Shown here: piece after piece, positions 31,185 through 46,100 of the stretch | Layout of the letters: each line of letters starts with the position of its first letter | Position numbering within the stretch: the first letter of the stretch is position 1 | Source of the DNA: Amyelois transitella | Taxonomy: Eukaryota; Arthropoda; Insecta; Lepidoptera; Pyralidae | Assembly: GCF_032362555.1 (NCBI RefSeq) | Contig: NC_083527.1 | Span: 434,001-498,000 of the forward strand | DNA length: 64,000 nt | Reading direction: 5' to 3' | Translations under genes and position numbers: made by a program | The notes under the pieces: model-generated | Told to the model about the DNA's origin: nothing | Databases searched by the model: none | The model's input: only the letters and a program-made list of their open reading frames with translations

Positions 31185-34100
31185 ATGTGGTTGATCAGTC
31201 AGGCGAATTCTGTGATTTTGCAAATCAAAGCGGATCCCAACTCCATTGGACAGGATTGCCTGGAAAAGGTAAATATCGTTACTTTTAATCTTTTTTTTTG
31301 TATTTATATTTCAGTGTTTTCTTTTTTTTTGTTAAATAGGTATCTTTTTCACCAGAAATATTCTCATAATTATTAATCTCATTACGTCTAATTCTTGTAA
31401 GTTTTCACAATAATCATAATCATATTGCAACTTATTGCAACTTGCATTGTTTCTTCAAAAAAATGTTTTTATTGTTTACATACTTTTTTATTACTTAATA
31501 CAAAGAAAATGTTGTTCGTCATTATTCTTAATTGTATTTTTAGAGTATTAGTAATAATATTATCAGTTACAAAAGCATTGTTTGAGACACGTTCGCGCGA
31601 CGTCACAGTGTTACCTTGCGGACTTTGGACCCGGCGAGCGGCATGGCAAGGCGTTTGTTCACGCTTTGTCGCCGTGATATTTTCATATTCGTAATATTCA
31701 CATATTCGTCATTTCAATTTTTAAAGTCTTTATTATTCTTTACATAATTAATTTCATCTTAATTAACCTAAATTTTTAGATTTTTTAAATTATCTAAATT
31801 ACAATTTTTTTTTTAAATTAAATATTGCAGTTAATTTTACGCATTGAAGTATAATATATCATTTAAATAGTTTAGTTAATCTACAAAAATGCTGAGATTA
31901 ACTCCTGTACCTACATAAAACTGTATACCTAGAATACCTACCTAACGCGATGATTGGCTTCGCTCCAAGAAATCCAAGAGTTACGAATTCGGGACATATT
32001 AACATTTTAGGCCAAAAAAGATCTTTATTTAGATAAATATAGACCTACACATATTGGTATATAATAATTACCTTTATTATTATATTATAAAACTACTTTA
32101 TATTTGTGAAATGCAACAGGAAAACTAACATTCATTGTTATTCAAATATGTATATACTTAGCTTGAATAGAGTAATTAATTACTTAGTTAAGTAGTTGTC
32201 TTGGTAAATAGTACTTACGTCTTTAATTAAACAGTTTAAAAGCTATGACACATCTTTGGAAATACAAACACCTATGTTTAAGCTACGCAGGTCTAACTTC
32301 ATGAACAAAAAAATGTAATTTGAAGTTACTCTCTTTTACCTTTCGTCCTCATGAGATTTGTCATTTTGACAGGATAGTGTTGTTATATTTCATAAAATAT
32401 TGGTTTACGTTACAGTTATCTCAAAATAACTTATTGCTGAATGATGACAAATAGAAATGCACAATTATATATTTTTTGTATTTGTTTTTGATATATAAAT
32501 AGTAACTAAAATTTAAATAGGCAAACGTTCATCAGGGATATTTTACAATAATTTGCATTAAGAATTCTTAGTAACTATAGAGTTACCAAATTTCCTAATT
32601 ACAACAGCTTTCATGATTACATTGTTGGATATGCTGTTTATAGATCTATGAATTTCTACTGACTAAAACATAACGATTCAAAATTTGTTTTATTTAATTT
32701 GTAAAATTTGTGCTAGAAATATAATTCATATGTATTTATATCTTGCGATACATATAATGACTGGTCCAAGTAATACTGCTCTAATCACAATACCCAACAT
32801 TATAATAGGTGTGACTAGCACACAATGACAAGCCCTCACCTCGGCCCGTTTCCGAAGATTTTAACGATCATCAACGATTGTGCCGAGTCCAAAGTCCAAC
32901 CGCTAGCTAACAGCTGTGGACTCTCTACCGCGGCGGTACCACGTGCACTCTGCGTGATATTGTAAGGCCCACATCACACTGCACCGCGGCATCGAGTTCA
33001 GTGCCCGGTGGTAAAAAGAAATTATATCGAGTCTTGCCTTTATGCGGTAAAAGAAATATAATTTAAGCAGCAAATATATTTTGAAGATACATGACATATC
33101 ATATAACAAAAAGATAATATATAAGTCTGGGACAAAAAAGACAGCGTTAAGGCGACCATGAGTAGGAAGGGAGTGCTAGTTTGATGGCAATAGCAGAAGG
33201 AATTGCAATTAAAAAGTAGGAAAAGGTAAAGAAGCCTACATTTCTAGATACTATGTACATTTTCTTTAAATCGGTGGGGAAAAAACTGTTATAAAGAAGC
33301 GCCGGCCGGTGTAGAGAGTGCCTTAAACACAAAACAAACCATAACACTCTCACTTTGAGAGCTGCAGCTAAACAAAACTGTCCAAAATATCCGATCTAAA
33401 ATGCGACCTTATTGCTTCTGAATAAGAAACACTTTGGCATGAGATTAGCTAATGATTTTTATGATCAAGGGAGTTAATTCTGAAAGTCATAAAATTAACT
33501 GTTATATGCATATACAGTAAATTAACTAAATCTGCCTGTAGTGTCGTACAAATAGTATTATGTTTAAGGTTAAATGAATCTAGATTAAAAAAAAAACGAT
33601 AACCTTCAAGCTTGGCAAAGCAACGCCCTTGTTACTATCTAATATCTCAGTCTATGCAATAGGGTACCGGACAGTAATCGAAAAAAAATCTAAGTTGTGT
33701 TTTAAAATAAAGTTTGTTATACAAGAACATCACATAATAAAGATTTTTAAGAAATAACAATGATTTATAATTTTAAATCAATAAATAAAGTTGCAAAAAT
33801 CCAATATTTTTTATCTGTGCAGCGTAAGAACCCAAACACCAATCACAGTGAGTGACGTCATACGTAATGAGTGATAAGTAAACACCACTGCTTTGTATGT
33901 TATTTCGAGTTATTCTACGATTTATTTGCATTTTTCTTAAAAATATTTAATTGTAATTAGTTACGAATTGAAGGACTTTACTCATAACAGAAATTGTCGC
34001 AAGTGCTTGAAGCCGCCTATCAAGCTTTTATCATGGAACAAGGTTACAAACCGACAATAGAAATCTCCCAAAAGATTGATATTTTCATGGTGGGCAGTTC

Positions 34101-37100
34101 CTTTGCCACTAATACCGACTTTTATTTGCTGAATTAAGCAATGTGGAAACATTTGTGTAAGTATTTCAACCTCTTTTTGTTTATCTTAACAACAGAAATG
34201 ATTGAAGAAATTACAAACGAAAACATAACCTAAAACTAGTTTCATTGTTTACAAAGTTATTTTCACATATTTTTTTCTATGATTTTAAAGGTTAGATATT
34301 TATGGGTTTTGCATGTTTCTAGATCTGCGAGAAAATACTTAAATTATCCAAGCACTGATCACTTGTAATATGGCTTGTAGTTTGTTTTTCAAACATATGA
34401 CGTCACGCGATCAGAATTGACGTAAAGTGCTGTTTTCGCGGCAATTTTAAATAAATTACGTTTTTCTCGTTTTTAAATACTCCAAAAGATTTATTTATTT
34501 AAAATAATATTTTTTATGGATATATAAATAAATAAAGATTATTTTTAAACACAATCTGAAAAGTTGTCCGGTACCCTATTAACAATTTATATAATACGCT
34601 AAAAATACACGTTCATACTTATTTAAAACATAACATCTAAAAATAAAAGAAAAATTACTTAGATACTATTTTATTGAATATCAATTTTAAAACTACTTAC
34701 AAACAAATAAGTCTACTTGTATTGACTTGACCTATTGGTCTTTCTCTTTCCTACTTCCATTTCCTTGTTGCTTTACATATTTATGAGGAAGTAAAAATAA
34801 CTAACATATCAGTTACCCACAATCATACAAAAGGAAATCATCAATTAAAAATAACATTACTATCAATATGAACAAGTATTTACGGGGCAGTCAAAGTCTG
34901 TACTTACAAGTGTCGAAGGCCAAGACAGATAGCTTAAATGATGGAACTGAGATTCGAATAGCGACAGGTTGCTAGCCCATCGCCTAAAAGAACAATCCCA
35001 AATATTATAAGCCTTTCCCTTGTCAAATCTTTCGTAGTACGAGTAGATGCTTTTACGATATCGGAAACTATAATTTCCAATATATGTAAATAGTTTTTAT
35101 CTTTTCAGTTACTTAACCGGTAGATTAAGCTTAGTACGGCATGATAACTTATTAAAACAGTGTTTAGTAACCCGTTCCTACAAGGAATACATGAAACTAA
35201 ATGAGTCTGCTTCGGACTGAGAATACAATCTACAGCCGTTTGCAATGCAATATACTGCACCTGCTTCGATAATGCAAATATTTACATAATCCTTAGATTC
35301 CAATGCAACAAACAAGATGCAGAATAATCCTGTGTAGTTTTTAAATTAAAGCACCTGTGATATCATCTAAAAGCAACGAACTATTAACGTTAACGAGTTT
35401 TAACTGCGTTGTCAATTAAAACGAAATTAAACGGTCATTAACTTGACCACGTCTCTAGTCCGAACTTCTTGAATAAGGAAATATAAGATTTTTACTTAAT
35501 GCCGGTGCGTTTTTCATAAGATTGATCGTTCGTACTTTTACAACGAACATGACGGATGGTGATTGATGAAGAATAATGATGACGTAGCCATAAGAAATAA
35601 ACACTGCTAATACTTTATGTAAACCTAGTAGTTTTACCTCAGACGATGCATTTTTCACGAAATCTCTAGTCATCATTATTGCGAAACGCGTCTTCTAGAT
35701 TACGAAAACAAAATTAACGCTACCATAAAATCGTTGGAACCAATTTTGAAATGTTGAATCAAATTTTTTTGACCTCATAATTATATGGCTACACTAACAT
35801 AGAAAACCAGTCTAAGTACACTAAAACATTTTGCTACAGTTGAACTTTCCAATTGGATGTGTGGACTTTGTACCGTGAGTGACGTCGGCCGGCCCCTGGT
35901 TGGGTAACGTCCATTGTTTGTCTCAATATCCTTCTAGCTTATGGTCGCCTGGTACTTTGGTTACTATTGCAATGTTGAAAACATTCTCTTTCATAAGTAA
36001 GTTGAACTACTTGTAGGTCTGCTCTTATTAAGAATTACACATGTAGCATAAGCTATGTCTTCTTTTCTTTCTCTTTCCATCTTTTTGGTTAACTTCAGAG
36101 TTAGAGAAAAAGAAGGAATATAATATGCCTTGTCAATGTTATGGAAAAAATGTTCCTCAAATCTGCTGTCTTGGTCCAAAATTATTTTGCACTTACTGGA
36201 GTAGTACTTAGTCAGATAATTCATCTTCCCACTAAGATCACTGCATAATTATACTAGCTGGTCGTTTAAAGGTACTTACACTTGACCTGACCTTACCCGA
36301 TTTGATCATAACATTCCTCATTCCATTTTCCGTTCATATGTATACTTACTTTATATATTTTATTAATGGTACTTGTTTTTTCAAAGACTTGATTCTGTCT
36401 TAATTATGCAAGATCTGTTAAAGCTGCTTTCACTCTCACAAAACTTTCGCAAGCTTCCTTCTTGTTGAAGACATAAAAATCGAATCGGGCTTTGAAACGC
36501 CCATGACATTTTCAAAATCATTTCGCTTGTTGGATCTTTTTAGTGTTCCAATAGAAGCAACTTAAGTAATCCATTAAAAGTTAATGCCTACCAATGAAAT
36601 AATAACTAGATACTGTTTACACATTGTTTCATCTGTTCGATACTGGCGTTTTTCTAATAGGCAGAACTAGAAGTATTCAATATCAAATTAGTATTTAATT
36701 ATTCCCTGTAAGCGATAGTTATACCTGAACTAAATCAATAACTAGATGTTTCAACTTTACCTTAACGTGTCGTGTCTAGTACTAAGATCCTTGGCTTACA
36801 TTAAGAGTAGACACAACATCTTTACGACCTCTCTGATGGCCAGAAATGTAAATAAGCTGATTTGAATTAAGAATGTTCGATGTTCTTAATTTCAATTAAA
36901 GTTACTGGCTTGAGGAAAGTTTTAATATTTAATGTCTATGGTAATAATAGTTAATATAGCAACTACCTATTTGTTTTCCTCACACATAGTTCAAAACACG
37001 ATACAAATATTTAATCTATTCAAATAAGCCTTGATAAAAGTAAGTCAATCCCTAAAAATGTAATTATTTACTATATTATTATCAACGACAGTAATCACTG

Positions 37101-40100
37101 ATTAAACCATAGGATTTATACCCGGATCTAACGTAAGACGTCACTAATCTAAATGATTATTTATCAGTAAAGTCCAAAGTCTTCTATAGTATGTGCGTTT
37201 ATGAAGATTTGAAGATGTCTCACATTTGGTCTTTTCCTTTTTGTCAAACATAAAAAAATCTAAATAAGATAAAATAAATAAAGTTCTAATAAATAAAAAT
37301 CTAAAGATCTCTCTTTATTTTGAAATATTAATTTATACTCTTCAGGGAAGTAAGGATGCAATTGGAATTGACTTCTTGGAGATAGTCAATCTATCATGAA
37401 ATATTTGCAAACAGAAAAAGCGCTTCCTTGTGAGGCTCATTTCAAATTGAGCTGATCAGCGTGGCCAAACCGGTTCTTCTAGTATACTAGTTGGGTACAA
37501 ACACCACGACGTCAAAGTATCCTACATACGCTATTATATCTCGGTAATAGATACCAAATTACTATGCACAGACAGACTTGCTGCTGACTTTACGCGCGGA
37601 CTTTGAGCTACGAACATTACAACACAATTAAATTTCCTAGTCTCAATGCGAAATAAGGTTATTCTAGTTTTATTTGAACGGTTTAATTTTGGGCAAATAG
37701 CCAACGCAAAGAGTAATAAGGAATGTATGTTTATAGTCATCGTAAATTAAAATCGTAGCATGAGGAAAATTTGGGATTTGTACCTTAATTTAACTTCAAA
37801 ATGTAGCGTGATCAATATTTGTTATAAAGAAATAGTGAACCAACGTTATCGTAAAACAAAATTCGATTATATATAATAATATGATATTCATATCGTTAAT
37901 GATATAAATAAGTATCATTGTTCTTGACCGAAAATTTAGGACAAGGACTTACATGTAATAGCTAATACAAACAATCATTTTATTAAAATAACTTAAAACC
38001 TCGACACATAGAAGCCAACTAAGTTAGCCTATTATAGTCCCTGTGGATTTAATCCTATCAATTAATGCCTACATTTTCAATCCATGAAAAGTGACGTGAA
38101 TCTAAATCAAGAAAGAAGTAAAACATAAAATGATTAGGATGTATTCGTAATCTGGGCCATTTAAGACGCTCTGAAAAGATACAATAAACATAGCTTGTAA
38201 TAAATGTTTTATCGTCCATAATTTATTAGAAAAACATTAGAATTTTAATGATTATAAATTACGATACGATCTAAAATCAATATTAAACTATGACCACGTA
38301 GCTTATGATTACTAATGTAAATATCCTTGTTAAAAATATACTTGTGTTAGCTTCAAATTAAAGCTGTGACGACAAAACCAGATATGTAAATATTATTCAG
38401 TTTCACAAAATCCACATGCAGATAAGAACTTTAAATAGAGGCAAGACCATACATGTAGCAATGTAACTACTGATTATATACTTGCATTCTTAATCCTAGT
38501 TCTTAAAGCTAAATATTTCTCAATTTGTATTTGTAGTATCTAAAACAAAATTGTTAAGTTGAATTGAACTCTAAAGCTCTATAATAGTGACCAAAATACT
38601 ATGAATTTGAGTAGCTGTCAAATTTGTTAAACATGATGTCATAATTACATTACCTACCTCAAACACCCAGGAAGTCCATAGTCCACTGAACTTGGGCAAT
38701 TCCAGTACATTTCTAATGACCCATGACATCATCATGGCTTCAAATTATATTTTTCTGATCTTACTGGTGATACAAATGGCAGAATAATTGATTTTGGTAG
38801 TCATTTATAAACCTTTATGTATAATACACTGTATGCAGTACTGTAAGCAAATTTCATAAAACACATTTAGATCGGCGTTCTAAAGATAAGCCTGGAGGGA
38901 GTTTTGTAATACTCTTACAAAACTGATATACACAGATTGCGTGTAAAGGCCGTCGGAAACTTTTGAAGGCAAATAAAGTGAGGATTTTAATTGATTTGGC
39001 TAGACGGTATCGAAAAATGTAAAATTCTCAAGAACGGGATATTAAACTACTCGAAATCACAATAAAAATTTCATTTGTTACTCTTCTTTAAAAAACAAAG
39101 AAATATCTGCATTTCATAAAACCTTAACTTGACAATGTCTAAAATAATACATAAAAAATCTCACACGAATTCAAAAGATCACTTTAACATCAGCTGCGAT
39201 CAATTATAAATTGATAATTCGTATTATCTTCAATGGAAACGGTGCGGGTAAATTGAAGTGGGCCGAACATTGTACCCTGCGCTCCACCTCAATGTTACAC
39301 GCCGGTACGACGCTACTCCGATCACGTATACATTAAAATTCCAGTTCTCTTTACCCACACAACAATAAACACTCTTATTTTGCAAGAAATAAAGTTGAAA
39401 CTCCTTAAAAATTCATTGTTCGAGAATATAACATAATGGTTTACCTAGTCACAAGTTACACGTGAATCCGAAAATAGTCTTCAGAATTTCTTAGAAAATT
39501 TTGAAGATTGTGGATTTTAGAAGTGGGACAAGACCACTGCTCGCTGGATTACTCATCAAATATTGACAGTACACGGATTCTTTCAACTCGTTTCGTCCAC
39601 TGGACAGTAACTAACTAATGTCATCACCCTTTAATTTTGAATAATTAATAAACTTTGCTTTTGTGCTTCTATATTATATTATACTGATTAGACAAAAAAA
39701 AACTTTAACTTTAAACCTTTTACTTAGACTTATTTATTTAAATTTTATTAATTCTGTAATAAAACTTGCTTTAAATCAAAACTTCTGGAACGACTGAACT
39801 ATTTGAAAAATTATTTTACCATTAGAAAGTATTATGCAAACCTAAGTCACGAGATGTTTCATGCTTTGGGAAAATTTTGGCACACGTCATCGTGCCAGCC
39901 TGTCTGAGTGCCAGCCTGTCTGACGCTTCACCACGAGAAAGATCATTTTTGACCGAAAATAGAAATCCATGTATAAAAAATAAATTCTACGTAAACATTG
40001 AACAAAAATCTTAAAGAACATAATATATCAAAGATATGAAAGTTATTATTCTGCCCTAGTTGTTTCTTCTTATTATTCTGCACACTGAATTTAAGGTTTT

Positions 40101-43100
40101 AACTACAGGATTTTTATACAATTTTACCAATAATATTTTTAAAGCATTGACTATTTGATAATTAAAAATTTAAATCATTGCACTTCATGCAAGATCGTCT
40201 TGTAAGGGTACTTGACCTGACCTTTCGTCAGGACGTCCTCGATTTGATCAAGTTACTTCATCTAGGTCCTTGTAACGTTTCGATTCATCTCTCCTTGTAT
40301 ATTTTCTTAGTCAAACTGCTTTCAGTCATCTAAAATTGTCCGTGTTTAACTCTGCTATTGTACGCTGGTCCTAAATGAGCATGCCATGGTCTCGTGATTG
40401 GAGAATGTCCAAGATTCAGAATGTCATCGTCCAGGCTCGGTGTTGCATTAGTCGGGATTTTAGAAATAAACGGGCGGCCCTAAGGCTTGCTTGAAGTGTT
40501 GGCATAATCTTAATTAAAATTAGCTTTATGGCTTAATGATGGAATTTAATAAATAATGAGAGGATGCTTACTCATCGCCTGCAAGAAGAATCCCAAATAT
40601 ATTGGCCATTCCCTTAGTCGCCTTTTACGACATCCATGGGACAGAGATAGAATTGTCAAATAATTTAAATCATTATTCTTTATCTGCAAATATTTTTTTC
40701 TTGATATCACTTGTGTAGCTACCACAATTTATAATGATATTTATAATATACCTACAACATATATTTATAAAATGATGTCATTTCTATAAGGATTGTCGAA
40801 ACATTAAAAGTATTGTTGTTACAAAATATTTGCTCAAATTCTCAAAATAAGGAAAAACATCTGCTTTGCAAAAAAGAAAATTTAAAATTAAAATAGGCTT
40901 CGTTCTTTTTTCTTTATTTTACTTATGGCACAAAATTCCAATTATTATTTTCTACAAGTTATTACATTAGGATTTTATAAGTACTTGGAGCCAAGTTAAA
41001 AATCATTGGAATCTTGGCTGGCAACCAAAAGGTTCTTTTACGGTAAAATCTTAACTACTACTAACTATTGGTATAATCATTTTTATTTAATGAGTTGACA
41101 TTAGTAGGTACTTTTTTAGTCGAAATAAAAACAAATGTGGTTAAAAGTATGTAAATAATAAATTATTTTTTTTTCTATTTAATATATCTTATAATATGTA
41201 CTTCAGATTAGTTTCAATTAAAGGCTGAGATCGTATATTTTTACATGGCATGGCATTAATACATTACAATATAATTAAAAGTAAGTTAACGGTACTTAGG
41301 TAAGTAGGTACCTTTAAGTAAAACCAGAAAGTACATAATAATATATTTCAAACACGTACAAGGATAGTATTATGTTAATATTTTTGGCGGTATTAGAACA
41401 ATAGATTTCCGTGCGTGGAATGAAAATAAATCGAAGATCAATGATAAGTCATTGCATTGTTGAAAACATCACTGCGGTGTATGATATTAAGATAAATATT
41501 TATCATAAGTTTTGTTTCCTATAGCATGTTACATTTATTGTCGTGTGGTTCCCTGTAGAGCCCTATGGTTCTCGGCAATATAAAAAAGAAGAGGACCTAT
41601 AACAGATGGAGTATCTTTATCCAATGGATGTCGCAAAAGGCGACTGAGGGATAGGCTTATTAACTTGGGATTCTTCATTTAGCAACCTGTTACTGTTTTC
41701 CGTCTTTCAAGACTGCTGCCTCTGTCTACGCCAGATATAGATGTCAAGGGATATATTATAAAGACGTGATTATATGAATGAATGAATATAACATTGATTT
41801 ATTTTGTATCAGGTAGGTACATAGGTACCTATATGATGTTATTAATTTTCTTATCTTACGTTGGTATTTATCTAATAGGAAGATTATTAAACTATTATCT
41901 TGGTATAATACTCAATAATCCAATCCTACGATATGCCATGAAAACAGGCTGAAAAACATATTTGTTCTGTTTTATTTTATCACGTTATCTAATTGTGAAT
42001 GCAGGTCGTTGTTATATTTTCGCCCGATAACCTTCCAAATGTCGTTATCTTGGCATATTTATAAACTAATTAAATTTATTTATAAAAATATATTTCAGCT
42101 TTTTCTAGATACTACTCTGCTTCTAGGAAAGTTAATTTCTTTATTGGTATAACTTACTGATTTTGATCTTTCGCGTTGCATTAAACTATTTATTACTTAT
42201 TCGAAGATCCGTATTTTATTTTTATTCATTTGCTGAATAATTTTTGTAGCCAAGTAATGTTATCGATTCTATGTACTTATAAAAATTTCGATTTAATATA
42301 CGTATTTCTAAATAAACACAATATACCTAAAAGAATTTGTGAATTAAATTTCAAGATTCCAAGTAAAACAAAAGTGCACAACAATCAAAACAAGTCAAAC
42401 ATGTTCACACGCAGGCGGCCATTTGCAAAAATTTACAAAATGGCGTCGTAAAATGCGCAATATTTTTGGTAACTAGATACCTATTTGAAATTTTATGAAG
42501 GACGAATAGATATCGCTTTGTTTACACATGTTTTATACCATCAGCTATTTGATCAACTGATTTATTTATGGTTGACAAATAGCTCAAGATAATCTCATAT
42601 TATTTATTTAATCCTTACCTACACAAAAATTACGATAGGTACCTAGGTTATTTTTACGGATTTTATACCTATTATAAATGTATAAGATTTCTTTACAAGA
42701 GTCAAGTGTATCTTACCAGAATGTATATTTGTTTTAAAAATACACATTTCATGTCTGTATGCAATCGTTAAAGTTATTTCTGCGCCGGATTGGCCTCAAT
42801 CGATCCGATTGGACTGAAACGGTTCGTTTTCATATTTATATCCAGATTTCTTAAATTCATCTATGAACTTTAAAGGCGTAGATACAATCTGGTATGTTTA
42901 GCTGAAAAACTTGGTAAAGAGTGTACCCTAAACCGACAAGAGACAATAGATATAAAAGAAGTTTGCAAGGATTGTGAAAAGAAGTTCATGTCATGTTCAT
43001 TAATTCATGTTTTTAATGTAGACAATGTGCATTCGTCCATGATTTAGATTTAAAAGATCTATATTTTTAAATTGACGTCCAATGAAAATGCTGCAGTGTA

Positions 43101-46100
43101 GTTTGTTCCGCCGCTTCTCCTACACATGCGCTTTGAAGGCGGTAGTAGTTATAATTAGATTTAAGTGATGTGACGACAATAAGTGATACATTGTATCCAA
43201 TTTTGAAAACTATTCTATTCTGAAGCAGTCTTTGCATTCATTTCCGAAAGAGGCGTGAGTTATTTAATAACTTAAGTATGTTAATCCATATAAAGTTATT
43301 TAAATTATTCATTGTTTTGTACGATTTGACCGCTGCGTAGTTCCTGCTTTATACATAACAACTTCATATCAGGTAAATATTATTTACCTACCACCTACTT
43401 AAGAATAGTTAACTTATCAATAACAGAATATTTGCGCGTAATTTTTTTTGTGACTTTGTTCATGTTAATAATCTTTTTTTATTTTATGTGTATGTATATT
43501 AATTATTTAATATCCTAATAAATTTTTGTGACTTAAATTAATATTTAAGGAACAAGCAGACCGCCTTAGCCTTAAAATAAATTATTAACTAATAAGATTA
43601 TTGTTATAAAAGATAATGTGGGGATGTTATGCTTATCTCAGGAACTACTGGTTCGAATTGAAAAATTCTTTTTGCGTCGAATATACCATTTATCGAGGAA
43701 GGCTTTAGGCTATATAACATCACGCTGCAACTATAAGGAGCAAATAAATTATGGAAAATGTAAAAAATACCCGGAAAATTATTCATCATTTAGGGCTTCA
43801 ATGATGCCCAAAATAACTATTCCACGCGGACAAAGTCGCAGGCACAGCTAGCGTATAATTATAAGTAACTTGCAAATGCCAAGCCGCGGCCGAAGGCGAT
43901 CATCACATTTATAATAAAAATGAACTTAATTACTGAAGTCTTAGAGTTTAATCTTCTAACAATGGAGAAGAAACCAACAAAATTTAGGTCCATTATCTAT
44001 CTAGAATAGGTCGATGTCCTGTGGAAACTCTCTGTTATACATTATAATAGGTAATTAATATGTTAGACAATTAAATTTTCTATGCCGTTGATAAGAGAGA
44101 CCTAATTGCGATGGAGCAAATAGCAAACACCTTATTATTTTGTTTACAGAAAATATTTATTACGTGCGACATAATTAAATTAGATACTGGATCTCCTGAA
44201 AAAAAAACGAAAAAAGTATATTTTTTTTAGAAGTAGCTTAAAAAAATAAAATTTATACAAAAAGCGATTTCTAAAAACGTACTACTTATTTCTCGATTAT
44301 CATAAGTACCTACATACATTTTTTATATTTTTCTGTTGTTATATAAGGTATGGTAACCTTATCTTCGCCCACATGTTCTGCCACGAGACCTACTTATTAC
44401 CGACTCAAATTTTCAATAAGTTTCGGTTACAATGTGATTAAGTACTAATGTTCTTACTTTTAAAGAGTTAAATGGTTATGTTACTCTTTAAGTACTTACC
44501 TACATACATATATACATAAGGTCACGTCTATATCCCTTGCGGGGTAGACAGAGCCAACAGTCCTGAAAAGACCGAATGGCCACGTTCAGCTATTTGGATT
44601 AATGATAGAATTGAGATTCAAATAGTGACAGGTTGCTAGCCCGTCGCCTAAAGAAGAATCCCAAGTTTGCAAGCCTATCCCTGTGTCGCCTTTTACGACA
44701 TCCATGGGAAAGTTTATTTCATGTAACCTGTTGGTGTACCTAAATAAATAAATAAATAAAGAGATGGAGTGGTCCTATTCTTTTTTCATTGGTGCCGGGA
44801 ACCACATGGAACTAAGTACTTACCTATTCGCTTAATTTATGTTATGTAGGTACTTACTTAAAAAGTATTAAAAACTGTTTGTTATTTTTAAGGTTAACAA
44901 GGTTAAAATCATAAACTGAAACTTTTATTGAGAATAAATTACTAACAAAGGTTACAATAAGCTGTTACGTAACGTAATTGTGTTTGTCATTCTTTGATGA
45001 TTTCTGTATAAGTACATGAATATTTCAAATTTAATTTAATAGCAATATAGGTAGTTTAGATAAATAAAAATACGTATAAGCTAAAACTTATCTGCCACTC
45101 GCCACATAATTCTTAAATAATTCCCTTTTTAAGCCGTACTGTTGAACCTTAAGTTGACTTTAAGTGTATGTAATACATACAAACATACGGTCACGTTTAC
45201 ATGTCCCTTCACTTTTATTTTAGAGTGGTACTTTGTTATCTACATACGTAAGTAAATAATACCACTCTATAGTAAAAATAGAATTAGTCTAAAACGACAA
45301 GTTATAAAATAAAAAGGTAAATCCTACTAATATTATAAATGCGAAAGTCTGTGAGTATGTCAGGATGTCAGTATGGATGTTTGTTACTCTTTCACGCAAA
45401 AACTACTGAACCGATTACGATGAAATTTGGTATGTAGGTAGCTGAAGACCCAGAATAACATAAAGGCTACTTTTAGCCCGGAGTTCCCGCGGGATTGATA
45501 TGGTTTCCATGCGGTCAAAGTCGCGGGCGGCCTCTAGTAGATACATATTTTGTATGAAATGTATAATTTGTCTTACCACTAGCTGCGTATGCGTTGCGTG
45601 TAGATTCACGCGGGAGATGCGTGATCTCAACGCCAGAGCGAGACGTACTCAGCCGTTAGAGGGGGATAGAGAGAAAACATCTGGCTGTTGGGACGCTTTC
45701 GTCTCTGATTTACGGTTTTGCAACGGATTTTTTTACTTTTGTTACATCTACTTTGTCGAGTTCAGTCCGGGAAGATGCAGAAACAAATGTTATTTTACAG
45801 GTATAGATGCAGTTTAATAATTTTAGCTAAGAACAGGATTTAAGTGCATAGAACTTATACATCCATTAAATAAATCACGTCTTTAACATTTAATGGATAG
45901 ACAGAGCAAATATTCTCGAAAAGACTGAAAAGCCACGTTCAGCTGAATGCCTATAATATCTGAGTCAAAAAAAGATCGACTTTCCATTATTAAAGACATT
46001 GGTGAGGTATGAAGACTGTCTACTTTAAGAAAGGCTCACTAAACACCCTTTATACGGAATGAGTTAGTTATAGTTACAAGAAGTAAAGTTATAACGCTTT

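Noticed and set aside
45500..45817. 105-codon Cys-rich frame
   Set aside because: Starts inside the Helitron 3' end and has no similarity or splice support.
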